Below, one piece after another: positions 43,772 to 52,338 of a DNA stretch of 64,000 bases. The DNA is from Pseudogymnoascus destructans. Lineage: Eukaryota > Ascomycota > Leotiomycetes > Thelebolales > Thelebolaceae. The stretch lies in contig NW_020167544.1 in assembly GCF_001641265.1 (NCBI RefSeq), positions 124,001 through 188,000 of the forward strand, read 5' to 3'. Made by a program: the position numbers and the translations under genes. Position 1 is the first letter of the stretch. Each line of letters begins with the position of its first letter. Below the pieces are notes generated by a model. That model made no database searches. It was not told where the DNA came from and saw nothing but the letters and a program-made list of their open reading frames with translations.

Positions 43772-45509
43772 CTAAGCCTCGCCAGGAGACTTGAATGGCA
43801 CCTTGAGCGCAAACGACTTCAAATACTCGTAGTCGGGAATATTCGCATCGACGCAGTCCCGAATTATCTTAGCCCCTTCCGCACCATACGTCTCCTTCCA
43901 GCATTCATTTTCTTCCTCGACGGTCTTCGTTTTCTTTGCCTTGTCGGAATATAGGTCAGCGTCAAATATCCATAGTAGGTCTCATTACAGCATCTCGTGG
44001 GCATAACTCACGTGTTTCGACTTCCTGGGCTTCAAGCTCGAACTCTCAATCGCATCATTGTGGAAGCCTCTCCACTTCTCAAACGCCCTCTTAGCCTGGG
44101 CGTGATCCTCCTCAGTATCCCAGTTCAGCATCCCTGGATCATAGTCTATCCCAACCTCCTTGCAGTACGCCTCAATGATGCCGTTCGGGTTGTCCAACAA
44201 ATCATCCGCATCAATCATCGTAATGCTCACCTCTCCATTCTGCAGCTCCCCATCATGCTCACCAGCAATTGCCGGGCCAACATGTCCCTTTGACTTGAGG
44301 AAGTCAAACACGCGGCGGAGCTCATCGTAGCCGGCTTCGCTGGGATCGAAGTTGTAGAATCCGGTCACCTTGTTGAGAGGCGGGATGGTGCAGCGGTAGT
44401 AGGATGGGATGCTGCTGCGGGGGTGGCGGATCAGGAACGTGAAGTGAAACTTCTTCAAGATCTCCTCGGGGACCATGGTTGGGTTTCCAGGCTCAGCCTC
44501 GGTGTTGTAGGGGTATGGGGCAGACGAGGTGGTATTGCCGTTGGTAACATTGCCGTTGGTTACATGGCCACTGGTGGTATGGCCGTTAGTACCATTGCCG
44601 TTGGTGGTGGCAACGCCATTGGTAACGCCGTTAGTAGCAGCACCATTTGTGCCAACACCACGCTTGGGCGCGCCGCCTAACGAAGGGGCAATAGATGCGG
44701 GGTTGCGATGCGGCGGAGCAAGGTAGTGGGTGATATCCTTGATGAAAACGCGTTTTCCCTAGAGACTTGTGTTAATTTGACGCCTAATACTGACGCGGAG
44801 TCTGCAGACAACTGAACAAATAAAGACATGCTCATCTCGGGAAATTAGCTGTTCGATGATTTGGGAAATAACGTGAATTGTGCCGTTTATCAAAGGGCCT
44901 AAAACACATCACGCAAATCGGCCTCTGCCGCCTTGTGACCGCAAGTCACAAGGCGGCAGAGCCCGATTAATCTCCTCCACATGAATCCGAGATGACGAGC
45001 ATTCTCGTTGCAAGCAAAAGTAAATAACAGATTAAATCGCTCAAAGGGAAAGAAGGCACCAAAGGGCCACATATAAAATCGTCCGAGAACAATTGAAATA
45101 CGAAACGAAGAGCATTCTCGCGCCATATGACAGCAAATCACCTGATACCTGATAATCAGATGGAGTCGCTCAACAAAGAAAGCGCAAAGGGGTAGTATAT
45201 AAAATCGTCCTTACCTCTTCGGTTTTCTTCTCGATTTGCTCAAAAACAGATGCAAAGGTGGAGTCAGAGAATCCGGAGTCGTCCCTGGCCTTCACATCCG
45301 CCTCATAGCGGCTAGAGAGCCTCTCGGGCCCAAAGTAAAAGGCGTCCCCAAAGGGTTCATGGATGCATTGGAGATCTTTCCTGGTCATGAACACCTATGT
45401 GAGGTTAGCCATGGCGATTGGGGGATCGTTTAAGTTTGGAACATGCCCGTTCGAAGGCCGTTGAGCATGCGCGCGGGTGAGTTGCCACGAAGATGGGTTT
45501 GTTAGACAT
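43772..45509 (-). CDS. Sulfotransferase-like P-loop protein
   Basis: Four exons (45509-45447, 45394-45215, 44758-44012, 43939-43772) sum to 386 codons, 385 aa. The N-terminus PIFVATHPRACSTAFERVFM holds the modified P-loop of the sulfotransferase fold, which would bind the PAPS phosphate. FLIRHPRSSIPSYYRC is the second PAPS-side motif. Fungal proteins of this type are annotated variously as sulfotransferase-like or P-loop NTPase; the substrate is unknown. Exon 1 ends in a GC donor (GCATGT), so the first intron is GC-AG. The second intron is unusually long (456 nt) and contains a perfect-looking hairpin. A low-complexity TNG/TSG-rich insert (near 44525-44660, about 12 Thr-Asn-Gly units) separates the two halves and is probably a surface loop. 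Confidence 0.8.
44916..44968. repeat. 24-bp-arm hairpin in an intron
   Basis: Arms at 44916-44939 and 44945-44968 are inverted copies with one mismatch, separated by 5 nt (CGCAA). The structure lies inside the 456-nt second intron of the sulfotransferase-like gene. Confidence 0.9.
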
Positions 45510-46893
45510 GATGATACAGTTGTTGTTGTTGTACAACGTCGTACAGCCGCTATGGGGATAGAGACGTGTATAATATAATTTGTACAAGAGAATACAAGAT
45601 CTAGGTCGTGATAATCGTTACTTTCTTTCTTCCAGACAGATGGTATGATGCCTTCCGTGGTTCGACTGATACTGATACTTCGGGGGGGGTTTCTCAAGTC
45701 GCGAGTTCCTACCACAAGCAGTTGGAAATGCCGGGTGTATATATATACTTATAGGGGAAGCAGGAGCCGACGAGACTTTCCCAGAGTATTAATATAAACA
45801 CGAACCAAAACTGCTTGCCCATTCACTCCCTCCCATCGTCCGCCCCCCGAGACATATCTCACCTCACCCCCACCCCCAGCGAGCCACTGAGAACGGGCCC
45901 GCCGGCTTTGCGGGTACAAAGATAGGAGCGGTGCAAGGCGAAGCGGGAAATGGATGGATAAAATTGCATGGAGTGGGGAGTGCGTAGCGTCATAGTCTGT
46001 ACTTTCGTTCCTTGAAGTCGGGCTCCATATTTGCGAACCGCTCGAGGTTTTACGTCAGAGAAGGTATAAAATGGGTTGCAAGTTCGAGCATGATTGTTGC
46101 GGCCAATGGAACGGACGGGGTCCTCCACGCCAGTAGAGGCGGATCTTGTACTGTTTCCACTGCATCGACCCGCCCATGCGCCAAGGTCACCATGGCAGTT
46201 TCGGGTGTATGCTTTTAGCAGGGTGCAGTAGTAGAGTTCGGCGGATATCAGAATGGGATGAAATGTTTGTACAGCTGACACCCCTCATAACATCTAGAAC
46301 ATGTATGTATACCTAGTACCCAGTCCCCCTAGCTGAGCTAGTTGTCAGTGTGAGTTGCCGTGGCCACATGTTTTTTTGTTGGAAACTAAACTCGGCTTGC
46401 CATGTTAATCGAGTGAAAAAGCCGCATACAATCAATCTACACAATCTAATCTTATCTTGGTATCAGGGCACGTGGCACAATGCGAATACAGCGCTGCCAG
46501 AAATGCAGTGAAAGGCAAAAATAGAATAGCTAAAACACACAACAATCACGTCATCGCTGGGTGGTCACTCTCACATTGTGGATGGAAGACCATATAAGAG
46601 GTCGCATGTGCTAGTCATCTGGCATTTTTGTTTTGTATAGCGTGGGGGGGAAACCTGTGTCATGAGATTCATTATAAAAGATCTCTCAGTTGGCTGACCA
46701 TCTAGGCCGTCGCAGACTTCTGTATTTCAAAGCAATACGATAATTCGCCCCCATCTGAACGCCCCAAATGCCCGGTATCATGCAATGACAGCAACGCTTC
46801 AGCGCTCAACCAAATATCACTGCTACTAGTCGCTATTTCACCAAATTCCCCCTTCAATTTTATCCATACACCGAGCCTCAAGACGGCCCCACT
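45510..46893. other. Intergenic, no gene supported
   Basis: Long 1.4-kb stretch between divergent gene ends. The minus-strand ORF at 45859-46281 overlaps a plus-strand ORF, has no protein-like pattern and was not accepted. A TATATATA run at 45739-45747 lies upstream of the sulfotransferase-like gene. Confidence 0.5.
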
Positions 46894-48556
46894 CTACCCC
46901 AGAGTCTCGTCCCCCTCCAGATCCTTAAATGAGCTCCCGTAATGGGGTGAGCCAATAGCCTCAAAGTCGATATGGTCAAGGTCGGTTGATTGGTCGCCGC
47001 CCAGGCTGACGCCATTCTTTGACTCCAGTTCCAGGCCGGCATTAACGATGTTCATGCGCAGTATGCGTTGTCGAAGTTCGCGTTCATATTCCTTTACTGA
47101 ATCCAGGGTCTTTTGCTGCAGTTGGGCTCGGGGTGAAGGGATGACTGCATTGAGCGTCTGCAGACTAGTTAGTACATGGTAGATCGATTGTAGAGAAAGA
47201 GAACTCACCCCCTTGTTTGTGTCAATCCGCGCATTCAAGGTCCCGTTCTTGATCATTCCTAATAGCTCTTCTTCAATCGATTCCCCCGACTGGGCAAACG
47301 ATGCATTCAAACTTTCCAATGTGACGCATGAGAAAGGTATGAAGTACTGGGCAATGCTCTTGCTTCGAATAAGACGGAATATATCCGCGACATGGCTGGA
47401 TAGGTGGATATCAAGGAGGTAGTCGTTTCGGTAGCCTTCGACAATTGACAAGCACACAGAATATCTGCCGTTGACGAACGAAGTAATAGCTCGGCGGACT
47501 TCTGGCTCAAGTTCCAGATAACTCCTGAAAGTACTGCTGTTGAGCACTCTCTTCTGCAGCTGATCTCGGTCTATCGAAGCAAGTGCGCAAAGCCCTCCAT
47601 ATATCGCCACATCGTTCCCACTCATAATCGCAGGTGCATCCATGCCCGTACCAACTCCAAGGAATGAAGTCGCTGCTTCACTGTATTTTTTCTGGGCCAT
47701 AAACGCCAACCCTTGAGCAATCTTGATAAATGGCTGAACAGCATTTGCTTCTTCCGTTTGTGTTTGCTCTGTCACGGATAAGAGCTTTTGAGCGTGGTTG
47801 ATGGCGCCCAGCCAGTTCTTTTGTTCGATTGTGATCGTCGTCAAGTGCTTGTTGAGCTCGATGATGTGCTTGTTGATGATCGCATCCTGTCTCATCCTTT
47901 GGTATGCTTCATATGCCTTTTGTAGGTTCCCAGTGCTCTGGTAAAATTTGCCGCAGTCCTCATTCCCAATCTACGCTTTATGTCAGTACTCGGTGTTGGT
48001 TATCGTCCGATCCCACCTACCCGTATGCTCTCTTTGATGAGGTTATTCTTGTAGCCCTTCAATTCTGCTTCCAGACGTGCCCCATCGACTTTATTCTGCT
48101 TTTCCATGCTGGCGACCCATTGGGCGTCATGTTGTGCTTCGGGTTCGTCTGGGGCGACGTGACTGTACGCCTCTTGGGCCACGTTGTAATGTGCTACATT
48201 CCGACCTTTCTTTGCCTCTGCCACGGCCGCTTTGAGTGCCTCGGCGCGTAATACCGTCGAGTGTAATCCGATAAATAACAGACGCTCAAATTTCGTTGTG
48301 CCTATGTGCCCAATGTCAGACCGGTCGGGAAACAACTGGGTGATCGTGTAGGAGCCGTGAAATGCCTTATAATGAGGCGCAGAGCTGAAGGGCCTACGTA
48401 CCTGTGTAGTTTTGGATATAGCTTTCGAGATCGAGCTTCGGCACTTCTGTTTATCATATCAATACCGGAGTTGCGGCTTATACCAAGACACGGGAGCTCT
48501 CTCTTACCAGTGACCTCGCCGATTGGCCCACTTTGAGATGGCTGGCCTTTGGCCAT
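46894..48556 (-). CDS. csn1: COP9 signalosome subunit 1
   Basis: Five exons (48556-48508, 48446-48402, 48301-48021, 47970-47209, 47157-46894) sum to 467 codons, 466 aa. CSN1 is a scaffold of the COP9 signalosome, which removes Nedd8 from cullin ligases. The N-terminal family segment YIQNYTGTTKFERLLFIG comes together only after splicing exon 2 to exon 3, which decided that junction. LKGYKNNLIKESIRIGNEDC is the conserved helical repeat. The PCI region spans roughly residues 260-400 (FRSYLELEPEVRRAI; LLDIHLSSHVADIFRLIRSK; PFSCVTLESLNASF). The C-terminal tail is acidic. An alternative acceptor at exon 3 would add residues not seen in the family. Divergent from the DUF3431 gene. Confidence 0.92.
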
Positions 48557-49223
48557 GATGAGCTGCAGTTGAAGCTGGCAAAGTGGCCTAGCCCTGGAAT
48601 TCAACAAAAAGGTGCTGGCGTTATCGTAAAGCAAGCTTAAACAGCCAAACGTCCATTGATCGTTCCACCGCAGGGAGATAAGTGGCAAGGCACCAACCAG
48701 GCTTACCTAAAGCCCTAGTGAAGTTGAGCAAACAGTGCAAATACGGATACAACAGGGGTACTGTACTTGTGTATCGGATCAGAGTACAGCCGAACAAGTA
48801 CTAGTGGCGGTCCGTCGTAGCACCGATACCACTTATTGGACAACCTTAATATATTTCTTATCGTGTGTCTTGCCATCGAACGACGACGTCAGTCTTCTCC
48901 ATAGCCATCAAGAGGCTGGGAACTCTGTTGGGATAATCCGCAATGCCACTTTTATCGCCGCCGTGAATAGCAGCTTCTCTTGGCTTTCCAAATACGACCT
49001 TACTTTGATTTCGCCCTGCCCTCGAGACGTCGGAAATATAAACAACGGCGCATTACGCGTATCCTCACATGGGGTGGACCCAGGCTCTGCTAAAGTAAGG
49101 GCGATCCAAACTTCCAAGTTGCGCAACACTCCACTCTCCTCAGCTGGCGGGTTTCACCCAGGTGGTTTCTTACCCGTCGACAACCCTCGCTCCTTCTTTC
49201 GTCTCATTATATGCTTAGCAACT
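48557..49223. promoter_or_regulatory. Divergent intergenic region csn1 / DUF3431 gene
   Basis: 667 bp between the two start codons. The plus-strand frame is open from 48735, but its translation lacks family sequence and contains a random-looking composition, so I treat it as 5' leader and promoter. Confidence 0.5.
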
Positions 49224-50519
49224 ATGATTGTATCAGTCCCGCGGCGCATGCTGCCTGTTGTGGTCTGCATAGGCTTAGTTTTCATTGTTTTAATGATAAG
49301 GATCTCATCTAGCTCATGGCAGAGTTTACCACTGGAGAAGATTGGGCTAGGGGAAGCAAAGATAGATGATGATATCACCATCATTACACCAGGGGGAAAA
49401 CAAAACCACGATAACGATGCGGACGGAATGCAGTCTGTTGCGGACGAGGGACAGCCAGAAGTTGAGATGGGCAGGACGCCAGAAACATTTCCCGCGGGGA
49501 CAGCAAAACCACCGGGCTCGACATATACCAAGATGCTGATTGTCCCAAAGACAAAGGCTGAAGATACCACCTGGATCGACGAGAATTTCCCTCCTGGAGG
49601 CTCTCTGAACACATCCATGTACATCGCCAACGACCCAACGGCGCCCCTCCATCCGCCAAAGAATAAAGGCAACGAAGTCATGATATACCTTACCTACATA
49701 ATCGACAATTACGACAGCCTCGCTGATGTCAACATCTTCATACATGCACATCAATACGCATGGCATAATGACGAGCTACTCGACTCCGACTCTGCACAGA
49801 TGGTGAGCCGTCTCTCTGCAGAAAGAGTTCAGAGAGAGGGGTATGTGAATTTGCGCTGCCACTGGTACCCAGGCTGCCCAGCCTGGATGCATCCTGGCAC
49901 GCCAGAGTTAGATGTCAACAAGCAAGAGGAGCAGGTGCTAGCGCAGTCGTGGAGTGAATTGTTTCCCATGGATTCCATTCCGACTGTTCTGGCTCAGCCT
50001 TGTTGTGCACAGTTCGCCCTATCAAGGGAGCGTATTCGCGCCTTACCCAAGGCCCGTTACGTGTTCTACCGAGATTGGTTGTTGCGGACACCCCTTCACA
50101 ACCATATCTCGGGCAGAGTCTGGGAGTATGTCTGGCACTACCTGTTCACCGGCCAGAATATCATGTGCCCCAAGGAGAATGTGTGTTACTGTGACGGTTT
50201 CGGGGTTTGCTTTGGAGGCGAACAGGAGTACAATAGTTTTTACGACAAAGTGCACGAAAAGTCACACCACCAGGACAGGCTCAAGGTGGTTGAGGCAAAT
50301 GCAAAGAAGATTAAGGAAATGGAGGAGAAGGGAGAGTTTGACGAAAAACTCGCTTTAGACGTGCCAAAGACCGGCGAAGCCGCCGAATTGCAGCAAAAAA
50401 TCAACGATCTCGGTGCATGGGTTCAGAGCGAGAAAGAAAAGGCTATTGAAAGGGGCGCCAATCCGGAAAATAGGGCCAAGGAGGCTGGACGGCCATGGAA
50501 AGAGGGTGACGGGTTTTAA
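49224..50519 (+). CDS. DUF3431 type II membrane protein
   Basis: Intronless, 431 aa from ATG 49224 (MIVSVPRRMLPVVVCIGL). Residues ~9-28 form a signal anchor, followed by an acidic, Pro-rich stem. The lumenal domain carries the DUF3431 hallmarks: YLTYIIDNYDSLADVNIFIH, HAHQYAWHND, YVNLRCHWYPGCPAW, CCAQFALSRERIRALPK and VWEYVWHYLF, with a Cys-rich end (CPKENVCYCDGFGVCFGG). Such proteins are thought to be glycosyltransferase-like enzymes of the secretory pathway; the reaction is unknown. The start was placed just before the membrane segment because the 163 upstream codons show no conserved sequence. Confidence 0.85.
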   Translation: MIVSVPRRMLPVVVCIGLVFIVLMIRISSSSWQSLPLEKIGLGEAKIDDDITIITPGGKQNHDNDADGMQSVADEGQPEVEMGRTPETFPAGTAKPPGSTYTKMLIVPKTKAEDTTWIDENFPPGGSLNTSMYIANDPTAPLHPPKNKGNEVMIYLTYIIDNYDSLADVNIFIHAHQYAWHNDELLDSDSAQMVSRLSAERVQREGYVNLRCHWYPGCPAWMHPGTPELDVNKQEEQVLAQSWSELFPMDSIPTVLAQPCCAQFALSRERIRALPKARYVFYRDWLLRTPLHNHISGRVWEYVWHYLFTGQNIMCPKENVCYCDGFGVCFGGEQEYNSFYDKVHEKSHHQDRLKVVEANAKKIKEMEEKGEFDEKLALDVPKTGEAAELQQKINDLGAWVQSEKEKAIERGANPENRAKEAGRPWKEGDGF

Positions 50520-51055
50520 TTATGACGGGTGTCCAAAGGATTGATGTTATGGCATGGAATTGTACAAAAGGGATGTCCGAGTATGTGTACTGAAGGTGTG
50601 CATTTGGCGCATTTTTGAATTGGGTTGGACAAACTATAGAATGGGGTGCGGTTGTTATTTAACAATATCGAGATGCTGAGAATGCCTCGAGATGGATATT
50701 GGTTAGTGTTATCAGACTGGATTTATTCCCAGTCGATGTAGTTATCTCTATAGTTCTAGTCAAGAATTAGGAACGGGAGACTATTATTTCGATCTTTATA
50801 AAAACAGTTCTCTCTGCTGTTCCATCCACATTACTCCTGGAAAATAATAGGGGGCAATAATTAAACGCATAATACTTGCATCGCCAACCAACCCCGAAAC
50901 TTAACAGTCGGTGCTCATTAAGCAATGCGCTCCTTTTTGAGTTTAAATCTAACTTCTGGTCAATATGCGCCCCAATAGTATCTACAATACATATACACCT
51001 CCTCCTAACCTATATCATCTCGTACAGTGGCTCTGTCCCCAGTATCCTGCTCTAC
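50520..51055. other. Intergenic between convergent genes
   Basis: 3' flanks of the DUF3431 gene and of MHR1. No coding sequence was seen. Plus-strand ORFs at 50876-51382 are antisense shadows of MHR1. Confidence 0.55.
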
Positions 51056-51797
51056 CTAGTATTCTTCCGGGAACTCCTCAATTGCCCTCCTGTTATTCCT
51101 TGTCGTCTCCCAGTTATCATGCACCACCGACTCAGGCCAACTCGCCGCATACTCCGCATCCAAAATATCCGACCACCTCACCGTCGTCGAAATCTGCTCC
51201 ACCCCCTTCTCAGCCTTATCCCCCACCTCCTTCTCAACCTTAGACACCTTTCCCAACGTCGCCGAAATATCAGCAATGCTGTTTGCGCGTTGGTCGCAAA
51301 GCTTGCGGCCTCTCAGCTTCCTGCTCAGCGTCCTTCCCTTGTCGTCCAGGGCGAGCTCTTTGGGCCATTGTGTCTCGTGTAGTGTTCGGTATTCGCGGAG
51401 CATGCGGAATGCATTGAGGCCTGCGGCGGAGTGGCCTGCTGGGAACTCAATGCGCGCGAGAGGGGACCAGAGATCTTTTCGTAGGGCGGCTGGGACGGTT
51501 TTCTTGCCGTTGTATGGGAGTTGACGCAGAGCTTTGTTGTTCTGTTTTCTGTTAGCGCCTCGTTCAATGGTAAACACCGCGCAGCAAAGTATGACTGGTA
51601 TGATCAGGGGAGAGAGCGAGTAATACCTTTACGTTCTGCTTCAGGGAGTAGACCACCTGCTTCGTCTGGAGATGGCTGTAGACGAATATTTGCCTGCCAT
51701 GTTCCACCTCCGGCTTGACAGAAACAGAGGCATTGCGTACTTTATCGGCAAACCTTGCCCCTCTTCGAGCTATCTGTGACGCCGTGCTTGTGCTCAT
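51056..51797 (-). CDS. mhr1: Mitochondrial Mhr1/mL67-type protein
   Basis: Two exons (51797-51627, 51541-51056) sum to 219 codons, 218 aa. Exon 1 has a basic, Ser/Ala-rich N-terminus (MSTSTASQIARRGARFADKV) typical of a mitochondrial import signal, then IFVYSHLQTKQVVYSL. Exon 2 holds the conserved core RQLPYNGKKTVPAALRKDLW and GLNAFRMLREYRTLHE. In fungi this protein is a component of the mitochondrial large ribosomal subunit (mL67) and is also linked to mitochondrial DNA recombination. The C-terminus (SESVVHDNWETTRNN-like, acidic end FPEEY) is helical. Intron of 85 nt. Confidence 0.82.
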
Positions 51798-52338
51798 GAT
51801 TCCGGTTGGGGCGCAATTGTCCTGCTAAATTGTCTCCTCCACATATCGAAGTCTACGAGATCCACGCTAAAAAATTACATCCGTAGCACGTGACTTCACT
51901 AAATAGACCAGGCTGAGAAGGCAACTCTCGTAGCCTTGTACTAGTGTTAGAACTAAACCTCATCCGGATGGAACCATCTGGAAGGTTGGCGGGGTTGCTG
52001 GTCATCACTGGAGAGTTCCAGCACCAACGTAGCAAGTAACCTTGGAAGCTTCATCTTGTGATGTCATTATAAATACAGGGTCTCAAGGATTTCATGCTAT
52101 AAGAGAACCACGTTGCTACCACGTTGCTACACATTCTGCAAACCACATACCAAATTAACATCATCACTTTCAACCCAAACAACATCCAGCCTTGTGTCTG
52201 GCCAAGCAAGCTACCCAAGGCAAATATAAACCGGCCTCGACAAGTCATCTTGAGGTCGACGTCACTTAGAAATTCACGACAGCACAAACAACGAACCTGC
52301 ATATTTTCAAACCGAAATCACACGCATAGAGGGGCATC
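51798..52338. promoter_or_regulatory. Divergent intergenic region mhr1 / hsp104
   Basis: 541 bp. It contains the HSP104 heat-shock-element-like and TATA sequences listed separately, and two GGAA words exactly 10 bp apart (51970 and 51980). An AGGGG stress-element-like word lies just before the HSP104 ATG. Confidence 0.5.
52044..52075 (+). promoter_or_regulatory. HSE-like dimer and TATA box of hsp104
   Basis: A GGAAGCTTCA inverted pair (nGAAnnTTCn) at 52044-52053 is followed 15 bp later by TATAAATA at 52068-52075. The TATA lies about 260 bp before the ATG, implying a long 5' leader. Heat-shock factor binds arrays of GAA/TTC units, so control by Hsf1 is plausible but the array here is short. 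Confidence 0.5.

Noticed and set aside
45859..46281. 140-aa minus-strand ORF as a gene
   Set aside because: Random-looking composition, overlapped by an opposite ORF, no motif, no splice or promoter support.
48302..48402. CSN1 exon 3 starting at 48338 (AFHGSYTITQLFPD)
   Set aside because: That acceptor leaves the codon phase wrong and adds residues not seen in the family; the acceptor at 48302 restores NYTGTTKFERLL.
48735..49223. Long in-frame N-terminal extension of the DUF3431 gene
   Set aside because: The frame is open, but the 163 extra residues have no family sequence, and the ATG at 49224 sits directly before the membrane anchor typical of the family.
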